This document shows positions 18,129 through 26,499 of a stretch of 64,000 nt of DNA, one piece after another. The stretch lies in NCBI RefSeq assembly GCF_003007675.1, contig NZ_PXNP01000019.1, forward strand, positions 34,722 to 98,721. Reading direction: 5' to 3'. Below the pieces are notes generated by a model, which saw only the letters and a program-made list of their open reading frames with translations, did no database searches and was not told the DNA's origin. The translations under genes were made by a program, and so were the position numbers. This stretch comes from Marinobacter fuscus. GTDB lineage: Bacteria > Pseudomonadota > Gammaproteobacteria > Pseudomonadales > Oleiphilaceae. The first letter of the stretch is position 1, and the number at the start of each line of letters is the position of its first letter.

Positions 18129-19412
18129 TTAACCTGCAGTAGAGGGTAACCAAAGGACCAGGTCAGGAAAAACAATCAGGACAAAAACAAGTGCCAACAG
18201 TGCGAGAACATACGCAAGGACGCCAGAGAATATAGATTCCACTGGAATATTGGCAGATTTAGCCACGACAAATACATTTATCCCAACAGGCGGAGTCACA
18301 ATTCCGATCTCAGACAGCAGAATAACGATCACTCCGAACCAAAGTGGATCAAAACCCAGGCTGATTACCAAAGGTAATACCACCGGTACGGTTAGAATCA
18401 GAATAGAAATCAAATCCAGAAAAAGGCCAAGCACCAGATATAGCAAGACGATAAATGCAAGAATCAGATAGGGGGAAACATCCAAACCACCCACCCATGC
18501 CACCATCTCCCGGGTAACCCCCGTAAAAGTAATGAAATAACCAAAAATATGTGCGCAAACGATAATTAAACCGATCATTGCGGAAATTGCACAGGTGTTA
18601 ACGAGTGCTGTTCGAAATCTTTCGCCGTTAAGGTTTCCGGATTTCCCCGCAATTAACAACGCCCCAAATGCGCCAAGCGCTGAAGATTCAACGGGTGTAG
18701 CGATTCCGGTGTAGATCAACCCTGTCACCACGAGAAACAAGAGAATAAAGGGTCCGGCGACCTTGAGTGACTGTATCTTCTCTTGGAATGAATAGCCCCT
18801 ATAACTTTCAGGGAGTGGATGACGGAACAGCAAAACCTTGATGGTGAGCGCAATGGTCAGTGTTACCAGAATCCCGGGTACAATTCCTGCGATGAGCAGA
18901 TCAGCAATGCTCACGCCGCTGAGTAGGCCATAGAAAATTAACGCGACGCTAGGAGGAATAAGCATCGCAATGGTTCCTGATATAGCCGCGATGCTGCCAG
19001 CGACTCGCTGGGGATATCCCTCATTCAGCATGGCAGGCACACTGGTTTTGGCTAGTGTAGCGGCCGCAGCAGTACTTGAACCGGAAATGGCACCAAAAGC
19101 CGCGCCGGTGATCACAGTTGCGATTCCGACCCCTCCTTTGACCCTGCCAGTCCATTTAGCGATTGCATCGAACAAAGACGACGTAATACCGCTTACTCCC
19201 ATGAACTCGGCCATCAGAATAAACATGGGAATGGTCAACAATTCATAGGTACTCAATGCGGAGCCTGGTGACGCGGTCAGTATCCCAACCAGCACATCGG
19301 CATTGGTCGCCAGAAAAATGCCAAGTGCACCAGAGAGCGCCAGACTGATCGCAACCGGCACACCAAAAGCCAGTAGCGCAAAAAGTACAAAAAATGGTAG
19401 ATAAATCGTCAT
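18129..19412 (-). CDS. TRAP transporter large permease (DctM family)
   Basis: I start at ATG 19412 (MTIYLPFFVLFALLAFGVP), giving 427 residues and many membrane spans, the normal DctM size; a longer in-frame start would add a non-hydrophobic run overlapping the dctQ gene. The signature AISGSSTAAAATLAKTSVPAM and ISGTIAMLIPPSV are typical. The start codon overlaps the stop of the small permease gene (ATGA). With the small permease and the binding protein at 21154 it would form a sodium-driven organic acid importer. Confidence 0.95.
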   Translation of the reverse strand: MTIYLPFFVLFALLAFGVPVAISLALSGALGIFLATNADVLVGILTASPGSALSTYELLTIPMFILMAEFMGVSGITSSLFDAIAKWTGRVKGGVGIATVITGAAFGAISGSSTAAAATLAKTSVPAMLNEGYPQRVAGSIAAISGTIAMLIPPSVALIFYGLLSGVSIADLLIAGIVPGILVTLTIALTIKVLLFRHPLPESYRGYSFQEKIQSLKVAGPFILLFLVVTGLIYTGIATPVESSALGAFGALLIAGKSGNLNGERFRTALVNTCAISAMIGLIIVCAHIFGYFITFTGVTREMVAWVGGLDVSPYLILAFIVLLYLVLGLFLDLISILILTVPVVLPLVISLGFDPLWFGVIVILLSEIGIVTPPVGINVFVVAKSANIPVESIFSGVLAYVLALLALVFVLIVFPDLVLWLPSTAG

Positions 19413-19942
19413 GTCCGACTTCCTCCCAGCGCCAGCAACTGGTGAAAACTGGTCGTCAGGAGGCGCAGGGCAAAAGCCCCACAACTGAGGAACACCAGGA
19501 TGTCTGCTGGCCACATTGGCCATGGAATGACCCCACCCATCACATCACCGTCGACCCAGGCGTGCCACCCCTCCTGAAGGTAGAACCATGCGATATAGGC
19601 AAACAACACAACAGAAGCAAGCCCGACGATGAAGAGCACCACTCCCTGCACCCGGTCGTTCATTCTTTCACCGAAATAGTCGACCTTGAGATGGGTCCCC
19701 ATTCGCAGCGCATAGGAAAAGGCAAGGAAATAAGAACCGGGCAACAAATACAGCACGATGAAGTCAAACGACCAACTCAACGGGCTGGACAAGACGTAGC
19801 GCAGGAATACATCGACACAGGTAACGACCATCGCAACTACGATCATAAGCGCAGCAACGCCCACCAACAGGTTTTCGACATAACGAACGGCGCGGTCAAG
19901 CCAGGCTAGAGGGCCGGGAACAGCTAAAGTAGTCAACGTCAT
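19409..19942 (-). CDS. TRAP transporter small permease (DctQ family)
   Basis: A 177-residue protein with four predicted membrane spans. It contains the DctQ marks VDVFLRYVLSSPLSWSFDF (residues about 43-61) and YALRMGTHLKVDYF. It overlaps the large permease gene by four bases. The metallo-hydrolase gene lies 42 bases upstream on the same strand, so hydrolase, dctQ and dctM are probably one transcript. Confidence 0.92.
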   Translation of the reverse strand: MTLTTLAVPGPLAWLDRAVRYVENLLVGVAALMIVVAMVVTCVDVFLRYVLSSPLSWSFDFIVLYLLPGSYFLAFSYALRMGTHLKVDYFGERMNDRVQGVVLFIVGLASVVLFAYIAWFYLQEGWHAWVDGDVMGGVIPWPMWPADILVFLSCGAFALRLLTTSFHQLLALGGSRT

Positions 19943-19984
19943 CCCCTTCTTAAACTGATACTTTTAGGTGCCCGATCACACTGA

Positions 19985-20875
19985 TCACCAGGTCGCAGGC
20001 TCAAACACAAAGCCGCCGTTCTGACGTCGCACATAGCCGCAATAGGGGTCACCAAAATGAACAGGCAGAAGCAGAGCCTCTTCGTCGGCCAACTGGTTGA
20101 GCATTTGCATCCTTACCTCTCGCGCCCGCTCTGGCCAGATACAGTAGCCGGAATTGAATTCGGGACGCATGATTTGCAGAGGGCTATGGAAAATATCACC
20201 ACTAAAAATGCCCACCTCGCCCTTCGATTCGAGCCGGAACGTGACCTGCCCGGGGCTGTGGCCGGCAGCCGAATGCACGGTCAGGCAGTCAGCAATTTCA
20301 TCACCCGGACGCATAAGACGGGCGAGACCTTCATTCATGATTGGCATAACGCTGTCAAAGAACGAATCACCAAACACGTCGATCACACCGGGTGCCTTGT
20401 TCTTTCCCTCCTGACAGAAAGTGAAGTCATCTTCCGGAAAGTAGTAGGTTGCATTCGGAAATGTGGGGACCCAGCGACCATCCTGCCAGGTGGTATTCCA
20501 GCCGACATGGTCGGCATGCAGATGAGTCATCACCACGTGGGTCACATCCTCAGGTGCCGCCCCCGCAGCTACGAGCCATTCTCGTACCAAGGTGTTCAGC
20601 ATATGCATGCGGGGAATATCTTGTCTGGGCTTGTAATTGCCCACTCCGGTATCAATCACAATGATGCTGGAGCCGGTCTGTACGATCCAGAACTGGATTG
20701 TCACGATCAGCTTACCCATATGAGGCACCCAATGGTGGGGCGCCATGATGCTCTCAAGCCGATCAAAATCGCCTCGCTCGGCCTCCGGAAACAGGAAAGC
20801 AGGATCATGGGTAGGACCAGAATATTCCAGGATGCGGGTGACAGTAGCGTCACCGATACGCCGAGTCTGAATCAT
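19985..20875 (-). CDS. metallo-beta-lactamase-fold hydrolase (lactonase-like)
   Basis: ATG 20875 is preferred because AAGG stands about 9 bases upstream and the protein then starts MIQTRRIGDATVTRI, as relatives do; it gives 296 residues. The metal-binding motif THLHADHVGWN (HxHxDH) is at about residue 115, with later HSAAGHSPGQ, SGDIFHSP and a C-terminal PVHFGDPYCG. The family includes acyl-homoserine-lactone lactonases (AttM/AiiA) and many other ester or lactone hydrolases. Linked to a TRAP uptake system and a lactone-isomerase-like gene, opening a ring lactone is a reasonable guess, not a demonstrated role. Confidence 0.88.
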   Translation of the reverse strand: MIQTRRIGDATVTRILEYSGPTHDPAFLFPEAERGDFDRLESIMAPHHWVPHMGKLIVTIQFWIVQTGSSIIVIDTGVGNYKPRQDIPRMHMLNTLVREWLVAAGAAPEDVTHVVMTHLHADHVGWNTTWQDGRWVPTFPNATYYFPEDDFTFCQEGKNKAPGVIDVFGDSFFDSVMPIMNEGLARLMRPGDEIADCLTVHSAAGHSPGQVTFRLESKGEVGIFSGDIFHSPLQIMRPEFNSGYCIWPERAREVRMQMLNQLADEEALLLPVHFGDPYCGYVRRQNGGFVFEPATW

Positions 20876-21000
20876 GGCAGAGACCTTTTTATAATTGATT
20901 CGGAGGCTTTGAACTTTGGATTTGATGCCATCCGTTCTTTCGCCTTCCAATATCAGTCAGCGCAAACGGAAGAGTCAATGCAGAATTATCAAACACATTC

Positions 21001-21015
21001 TTAACCAGTGGTTAA
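21001..21015. promoter_or_regulatory. 15-bp perfect palindrome in the divergent hydrolase/dctP promoter region
   Basis: TTAACCA-G-TGGTTAA sits midway in the 278-base gap between the divergently read metallo-hydrolase (start 20875) and dctP (start 21154). A related ATTAACAGG follows near 21058. A dimeric regulator could control both directions from here; a LysR gene lies at 22297. No regulator is proven. Confidence 0.4.
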
Positions 21016-21153
21016 CAGGAACAACATTAATCTCACTTACCACGCATTAAGCGATGATTAACAGGCGCTGAATATTTTAGAAACGCCGATACTGCAGATA
21101 TTTGATAGCTTGGAAGATGCTTAATCCAGAAAATAAAAAATAAGGAAAACTAC

Positions 21154-22164
21154 ATGCTCAAGAAACAACTTCTTATATCGGCCTGCATCGCTACACTTGC
21201 TGTGTCAGGTACGGCTCACGCAACCCAGTCCGTAACCCTCCGATTCGCTGATTGGATGCCAGAATCCGCCTTTACCACAAGCTACGGCGCGAAAGCATTC
21301 ATGGAGAAAGCAATAGAGCTTTCCAAAGGCCAGATCAAATTCCAGTATTTCCCTGCCGAGCAGCTTGGTAAAGGTTCCGAGTCGCTGACGCTGCTGCAAA
21401 GTGGGGTTGCAGATGTTGCGAACGTAGCTCCTGCCTATGTGTCGGAACATCTTCCCCTGTCCGGAGTGGTGGAACTCCCCGGGGCGGTGACGGACTCCTG
21501 TACCGCCGCCAACAAATTTTATGAACTGGCGCAGCCTGGCGCCGTTCTTTATGAAGCAGAGTATAAAAAGAACAAGGTGCGCCCGCTGTTTACCGCTAAC
21601 CTTGGCCCCTACCGGATATTAACCAACAAACAGGAACTTTCTTCGCCTGTTGATTTTTCAGGGCTCAAACTGCGCACGGCGGGCGGGGCCATGGCAATGA
21701 CCGCAGACCATTTGGGAGCAAACCCCATCCGGATGCAAGGCTCAGACGTGTTGGCGTCCTTGTCCAGAGGAACGCTGGACGGCGTATTCTGGGGACTCAT
21801 CAGCATTGAGGACTGGAGCCTGGAAACCGCGCTGGACCAAATGATTCCTAACCTCAGCGTCGGAAGCTTTAATGTGACCTACTCAATCAGTGACCGCACC
21901 TGGAACAAACTTTCTCCGGAACTGCAGGAAATACTGGTCAAAGCCGGGCAGTATGCCAACCAGAACCATTGTGACTACGTAAATCGCGCGGAAACACAAG
22001 CAATTACCGACCTTCAAGAAAAACATGGTATCCAGCCACTCAACCTGCCAGAAAACGAACTCAAGCAAGTTCAGGGTGAACTGACCGAAGTTCATAAAAA
22101 ATGGGCAGAGCCGCTCAATAAGCGCGGACTACCCGCAGACGAGGTAGTAGAGCAGGTGTTCTGA
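21154..22164 (+). CDS. TRAP transporter substrate-binding protein (DctP family), intact
   Basis: A 336-residue secreted protein with a signal peptide cut after TAHA (residue about 23) and a DctP fold: VTLRFADWMPESAFTT, FPAEQLGKGSESLTLLQSGVADVANVAP, and the selectivity region LKLRTAGGAMAMTADHLGANPI with the conserved Arg near residue 174. It is divergent from the dctQM operon and hydrolase and is the likely binding partner of that permease. It is the only intact DctP-type binding protein in the window; three others are broken. Confidence 0.94.
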   Translation: MLKKQLLISACIATLAVSGTAHATQSVTLRFADWMPESAFTTSYGAKAFMEKAIELSKGQIKFQYFPAEQLGKGSESLTLLQSGVADVANVAPAYVSEHLPLSGVVELPGAVTDSCTAANKFYELAQPGAVLYEAEYKKNKVRPLFTANLGPYRILTNKQELSSPVDFSGLKLRTAGGAMAMTADHLGANPIRMQGSDVLASLSRGTLDGVFWGLISIEDWSLETALDQMIPNLSVGSFNVTYSISDRTWNKLSPELQEILVKAGQYANQNHCDYVNRAETQAITDLQEKHGIQPLNLPENELKQVQGELTEVHKKWAEPLNKRGLPADEVVEQVF

Positions 22165-22184
22165 CCGTTCCCCCCCGTTTTTTC

Positions 22185-22212
22185 AAACAACCCCGCTGTC
22201 GCGGGGTTGTTT
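22185..22212 (+). terminator. bidirectional-type terminator after dctP
   Basis: AAACAACCCCGC (22185-22196) pairs perfectly with GCGGGGTTGTTT (22201-22212) across TGTC. The 12-bp stem ends in A and T tracts, so it can work for either strand; it follows the dctP stop by 20 bases. Confidence 0.88.
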
Positions 22213-22296
22213 ATGTCTGGCCAAAAAGTTCTATGGCTCAAAACCATAAGATGCCGTATGTTTTCAGATCGGACATTGAAGCCACCGGGGTAACTA

Positions 22297-23193
22297 ATGG
22301 CAATAAAGTACGATCTGACAGATTTTCGGCTGTTTATCAAAATTGCAGAAACGGAGAGTCTCTCTAGAGGCGCGGAGCAGTGCCACATGTCAGTGCCAGC
22401 GGCGAGCAATCGGGTTCGGAACCTGGAAGACAATCTAGGTATAAAGCTACTGCAGCGAACCTCGCAAGGCGTGAACCTTACTAACGAAGGCCGGGTTTAC
22501 TTACGCCATGCTCGTAAGATTGTCGCCCAGCTAGAGGTGCTTAGCGGTGACTTGCAGGAATTTACCAAAGGCGTCACAGGGCAATTGCGTCTGTTTGCAA
22601 ACACAACTGCAATTACAGAACTACTGCCAGCCGTATTAGGGGAATATCTACAATCCCACCCCAATGTACACGTTGAGATGAAAGAAAAAGTTAGTGAGGA
22701 GATTATTCGCGCAGTCAAGGAAGGCATGGCAGATCTGGGGATCGTTTCCGGCAACATACCCACCGCCGATCTTCAAACCCGCCCCTTTGCTCGCAGTCGA
22801 CTGATCGTTATCTGCCCGATGGATCACCCCCTTGCTGAACACAAAGAGATCAGCTTCGAAGACTGTCTGTCATATCCGCTGATATCCCTGCTTGAGGCTT
22901 CTGCCATACACCAGTTTCTGGTCCGTGAAGCTGAAAAGCTCCATGTTGATCTTAACATCAGGGTACAAGTCGCCAGTTACGATGCGATCTACCGGATGGT
23001 TGCCGCTAAGGTAGGTATCGCAATCATTCCGCAACTGGGCTTCGCCCGCCACAAGGGCACCCGGGATATCAAACAGATTGAGCTGGTGGATGCCTGGGCC
23101 GAGCGTAATTTCCAGCTTTGTTCCGTGGACTTCGAGAGCCTGCCGACATTTGCTCAAGAGTTTTGCGAAAGTCTGTTGCAACGATATGGATAA
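22297..23193 (+). CDS. LysR-family transcriptional regulator
   Basis: A 298-residue LysR protein: helix-turn-helix at about residues 8-66 (TDFRLFIKIAETESLSRGAE, ASNRVRNLEDNLGIKLL) and effector domain from about residue 90 (GQLRLFANTTAITELLPAVL). It is set off from dctP by the terminator and ends within a few bases of the broken dctP remnant that follows. Its target could be the hydrolase/TRAP pair upstream or the lost operon to which the remnant belonged. Confidence 0.92.
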   Translation: MAIKYDLTDFRLFIKIAETESLSRGAEQCHMSVPAASNRVRNLEDNLGIKLLQRTSQGVNLTNEGRVYLRHARKIVAQLEVLSGDLQEFTKGVTGQLRLFANTTAITELLPAVLGEYLQSHPNVHVEMKEKVSEEIIRAVKEGMADLGIVSGNIPTADLQTRPFARSRLIVICPMDHPLAEHKEISFEDCLSYPLISLLEASAIHQFLVREAEKLHVDLNIRVQVASYDAIYRMVAAKVGIAIIPQLGFARHKGTRDIKQIELVDAWAERNFQLCSVDFESLPTFAQEFCESLLQRYG

Positions 23194-23199
23194 CTGCTC

Positions 23200-23717
23200 A
23201 CAAGCTGACTAATTATCAGAGCACTGATCCAGTAACGTTACCGAACTTATTTGCTGTCTCAACTACCCCTCTCGCTCGCGCACGATTCACCGACGTACCT
23301 GGTGGATTATATGCCGCGGTTGGAGCAGCAACCCTTAATCGTGACACCTGGAATCGTTTCAATAACGAGGAGAAAGAGGGGCTGCTAAAGGCCGGTTCAG
23401 TTATGGCTGCCTATGTTACCCTCCTCTATCAGCAACAAGCTTATAGCGACATGGAAAAAGCTGAGAAGAAAGGTATCAACATTCTGAAAGCGGAAGGTGA
23501 TCTTCTTGAAAAATTTAGAGAATTCATCAAACCAGACCTCGAGTTCATCCCGAAATTCTATGCTGACGAATACAAAATCGATGTCTCGAGAACTCAGCAA
23601 CTGACCGCCAACATGTCCAAGTTGATTGAAAAATGGAACGGACTCGTGGGAGATATCGAGACGGCAGATCAACTGGCTGAACTGTGTTGGAACGTAAGCG
23701 TTCATTCCACGGCGTAG
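23200..23717 (+). pseudogene. 3' remnant of a TRAP binding-protein gene (dctP), split by IS66
   Basis: From about 23285 the frame encodes the C-terminal half of a DctP-type protein (FTDVPGGLYAAVGAATLNRD, a long helical tail to QLAELCWN). There is no start codon or signal peptide: the 5' half is missing, replaced by the end of the LysR gene region. IS66 entered at the Asn codon. Joining base 23693 to base 26391 removes the element plus one target copy and gives ...ELCWNEVYS and TAA at 26403-26405, the native C-terminus. So there are two lesions: loss of the 5' half, then or before that an IS insertion four codons from the end. Confidence 0.85.
23686..23708. repeat. IS66 left target duplication plus inverted repeat
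   Basis: Target copy GTTGGAAC at 23686-23693, then inverted repeat GTAAGCGTTCATTCC at 23694-23708. Confidence 0.93.
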
Positions 23718-23722
23718 TTGAC

Positions 23723-23992
23723 CTACTTCACGTCACGCAGAGGCCTTAATAACTCCGGCGAGACCTTGTACTGTTTGGTGCCGTCCTCGGCTAACACGAT
23801 CACGCTCTTGCGGTTGATCTTGGTGACGATCCCCAGCACGGGGCCTTCCCGGGCCTCGAAGGTCACTTTCAGGCCCACCCGCAATTGGCTCAGCGCCTGG
23901 AGATTTTCCCGGTCCCGCAGTTCATCAATGCGCCGGCAGATGGTTTGATTCAGTTCCAGCAACTGGTCGATGCTCATGTCTTCAATACGCAT
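23723..23992 (-). CDS. small IS66-associated fourth protein, unknown function
   Basis: An 89-residue protein inside the IS66 ends, start ATG 23992 overlapping the tnpC stop (23982-23984). The N-terminal 35 residues are helical (MSIDQLLELNQTICRRIDEL) and the rest looks like a small beta-barrel of KOW/Tudor style (GLKVTFEAREGPVLGIVTKI, NRKSVIVLAEDG). Its placement in the element after tnpC suggests an accessory gene carried with the transposon. It is not one of the standard tnpA/B/C set, and I assign no role. Confidence 0.65.
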   Translation of the reverse strand: MRIEDMSIDQLLELNQTICRRIDELRDRENLQALSQLRVGLKVTFEAREGPVLGIVTKINRKSVIVLAEDGTKQYKVSPELLRPLRDVK

Positions 23993-25633
23993 GAACGGTG
24001 GCCTCCGGCTGTCTGCTTTGTCGGTCAGGGTGGCGTGGGTCGATCAGCGCACGTAACGGGGTCTCGGCGAACCGGGTTTTCCAGAGTCGTGGGGTCAGAT
24101 TGGCTACGTCGCTGGCCGGATGTTGGCTGATGCGTTGCAGCACGTCCACCAGGTAGGTGTAGGGATTAATGTTGTGCAGCTTGCAGGTGCTGATCAGGCT
24201 CTGGATGATGCCCAGGTGTTCCGCGCCCAGCTCGGTCCAGCAGAACATCCAGTTTTTCTTGCCCATGGGGATTGGGCGTAGGGCCCGTTCCAGGTGGTTG
24301 GTGTCTGGCTGAACGTCGGGATCTTCCAGGAACACGGTCAGACTCGCTTCGCGGCTGAGCACGCAGTTCAGGGCTTTGGCCAGCGGTTCGCTGGGAAGCA
24401 ATCCCCCCTGTCCCAACTGATCGCGGCACCACTGGAAGAAGTCGTCGACCGCCGGTTTTGAGTGTTCCAGCCGGTACTGGCGTTTCTTCTCGCCAGTCAG
24501 CCCCTGGGTTTTGATCGCCTCTTCATTCTGGTAGAGCTTGGCAATCTGCTGCAGAGCTTCGGTGGCCTGCTCCGGATGATCTTTCTGGGCCTCGACGAAG
24601 CAACGGCGGCTATGCACCCAGCATTGAGCATGAGTAATACCTTGTTGGGCCGCGGCATAGCGGGCATAGGCGGCATAACCATCGCTGATCAGCGTGCCAC
24701 TGAATTGGTCGTTCAGAACCTGCTCGATGTGCAGCCGGCCCCGACTGTTCGAGTAGGTGAATACCACTTCGTCGGCATCGCCATACAGCGGCCAGAACCA
24801 GCCTGTTTTCATCTTGCCTTTTTGCGGGCCCGCCCGGCCTTGGTGGCCAGCTTTGATGGGCGTTTCGTCCATCGCCAGCACCCGGCTGCGCAGCACGTTG
24901 TCGGTCTGGGCGTCCACAATGGGCCGAAGCAGATCGATGGCTCGTTTCACAAGGTTGGTCTGGGTGCTGCGGCTGACGGTCACACTGGCTTGCTGGATGC
25001 GCTGGTGTTGGCGATACAGCGGCAGGTGGAACTGGAACTTGTCCACCAGCAACCCGGCCAGCAGGCTGACGTCGGCCAGGCTGTTGTCCAGCACGTTGAA
25101 CGGAGTTGGAGTTGTCACCGGCTTCTCGGTTCCCTTGCGCCGGAACACTGGCCGCTCCACCTTCAGCACCACATAGCTGGAGGCCCGCTGGGCCAGCCGG
25201 TAGGTGGTCTTGCTGCCGATCACTTCGTAATGATCGGCCTCGGGGCCGGTCAGCTCCGGTGGCAGGTGCTCAATGACTTCCACCGGCACATCGGCGGTAA
25301 AGCGCAGACCGGTGTCGTTCAGGCAGTCGTCCTCCCGCTGCTTTTTGCCGGTGCCGCGCTGATAGGCCTTAATGATGCGCTTTTTTCATCCGCAGGCTGC
25401 TCTGGCAACGGTGCTTCATCGGGCTGGAACAGGCTGTCCTGCTCTGGCAGGTCATACACCTGCTTCTCGGATTTGGAACCGAACAGCTGCTTCTTGAACC
25501 AGTCCAGTTGATGCGTCAGCTGCCGAACCGCTTCTGCCTGGGCTTACAGCTGCTCCCGCAACACGGCATTCTCCTCGGCCAGAGCCGAGTAGGAAGGCGG
25601 GTTGGAATCGGGAGTGGAAGCCATTGAATTCAT
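23982..25633 (-). pseudogene. tnpC: IS66 transposase TnpC, interrupted near the N-terminus
   Basis: The family protein is about 510-540 residues. Here translation from ATG 25633 reads normally (MNSMASTPDSNPPSYSAL) but meets TAA at 25544-25546 (codon after REQL). Further down, a run of six A's (minus strand; 25381-25386) is one base short of keeping DEKKRIIKAYQRG in frame. After that the frame is open to 23982, with the IS66 DDE domain (RVLAMDETPIKAGHQG, DGYAAYARYA, then DTNHLERALRPI). A shorter product of 435 residues could begin at GTG 25289 but lacks the N-terminal DNA-binding and zinc-finger segment. The copy is probably unable to move by itself. Confidence 0.85.
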
Positions 25634-25661
25634 GGCTGATATTATACTGGAAGTCGGTCTT

Positions 25662-26006
25662 CTATACCCCTCGAAAACGCTTGAACTGACGGTATTTCTG
25701 AACCTCGATGCCATCGATCAGCAGTTGCAGATCCGTTAGGGTCAGGGCCCGCTGACCAGAGGCGGATAACGGCACCCGGAACTGCCCTTGTTCCAGGCGC
25801 TTGGCCCACAGGCAGTATCCGGTGGCAGTAAAATACAGCATCTTCATCTGGGTCTTACGGCGATTGACGAAGACAAAATACTGGCCGCTGAGTGGATCAT
25901 GCTTCAACTGATTCCGAACCAAGGCGCTCAGGCCCCGGAACGATTTGCGCATGTCGGTAGGCTCGGTGCACAGCCAGATGCGAGCCTGGCTATCGAGCCC
26001 GATCAT
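25662..26006 (-). CDS. tnpB: IS66 accessory protein TnpB
   Basis: A 114-residue protein of the IS66 Orf2 family, full length: IGLDSQARIWLCTEPTDMRKSF is the hallmark, followed by DPLSGQYFVFVNRRKTQMKML and a GYCLWAKRLEQG segment. It overlaps the tnpA stop by four bases (ATGA). It is needed for IS66 transposition, by an unknown mechanism. Confidence 0.95.
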   Translation of the reverse strand: MIGLDSQARIWLCTEPTDMRKSFRGLSALVRNQLKHDPLSGQYFVFVNRRKTQMKMLYFTATGYCLWAKRLEQGQFRVPLSASGQRALTLTDLQLLIDGIEVQKYRQFKRFRGV

Positions 26007-26296
26007 CCGTTCTGGCTCAGCCGCAGTTCCACGCCGTTGCCGAGGCTCAGCACAATGTGCCAGCCTGGAACGGAGGATGGAGAGTTACCCATCAAGGATG
26101 AAAGATCCAGAAAGCTGGCTTCATCGGAACCTGTCGAATTATCGGTCGACTGATCGGCGGACGGACGCTTGCGCCAGTTGCAGAAGCTGGCGTAACCGAT
26201 CTTCTCCTTTTTACAAAACTGCGGTGCTGTCAGGTCGCTGGCGCGCTGCTGATCAACCAGGGCCTGCCACTGTTCTAGAGTACGGTGCTTTCTCAT
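26003..26296 (-). CDS. tnpA: IS66 accessory protein TnpA
   Basis: A 97-residue protein with the helix-turn-helix typical of IS66 Orf1/TnpA: MRKHRTLEQWQALVDQQR, then QFCKKEKIGYASFCNWRKR. It is first in the element's operon and is coupled to tnpB by overlap. Confidence 0.92.
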   Translation of the reverse strand: MRKHRTLEQWQALVDQQRASDLTAPQFCKKEKIGYASFCNWRKRPSADQSTDNSTGSDEASFLDLSSLMGNSPSSVPGWHIVLSLGNGVELRLSQNG

Positions 26297-26367
26297 GGGG
26301 GGTAACCTCGTGTCGGGAAATGTGAGGTTACTGTAGGGCGAAACTTACTGGGGTGGCAGAGCGTCCC

Positions 26368-26390
26368 GGAATGAACGCTCACGTTGGAAC
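26368..26390. repeat. IS66 right inverted repeat plus target duplication
   Basis: Inverted repeat GGAATGAACGCTCAC at 26368-26382, then target copy GTTGGAAC at 26383-26390, identical to the left copy. Confidence 0.93.
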
Positions 26391-26431
26391 GAAGTTTATT
26401 CCTAACTTGACCCTGCCACTTCCGGCAAATA

Positions 26432-26463
26432 AAAATAAAAAAAAACGGACCTCTCGAGGCCCG
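26432..26463 (-). terminator. intrinsic terminator for the CoA-transferase/dehydrogenase operon
   Basis: On the minus strand CGGGCCT-CGAG-AGGTCCG (26463-26446, one G-T pair) is followed by a long T-run (A's at 26432-26445 on plus, with one interruption). It lies 37 bases beyond the stop of the CoA-transferase gene. Confidence 0.85.
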
Positions 26464-26499
26464 TCCAGATTCAACCTGCCGCCAACCCGGACAGATACT

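Larger units (their letters stand above)
23694..26382 (-). mobile_element. IS66-family insertion sequence, complete ends and 8-bp target duplication
   Basis: The ends are GTAAGCGTTCATTCC (23694-23708) and, reversed, GTGAGCGTTCATTCC (26368-26382), 14 of 15 matching. GTTGGAAC flanks both sides (23686-23693 and 26383-26390), the 8-bp duplication expected for IS66. Inside, on the minus strand, are tnpA, tnpB, a damaged tnpC and a small fourth gene. Length is 2689 bp. Confidence 0.95.

Noticed and set aside
24462..25511. 349-codon plus-strand frame in the IS66
   Set aside because: Antisense to the tnpC transposase; no motif of its own.
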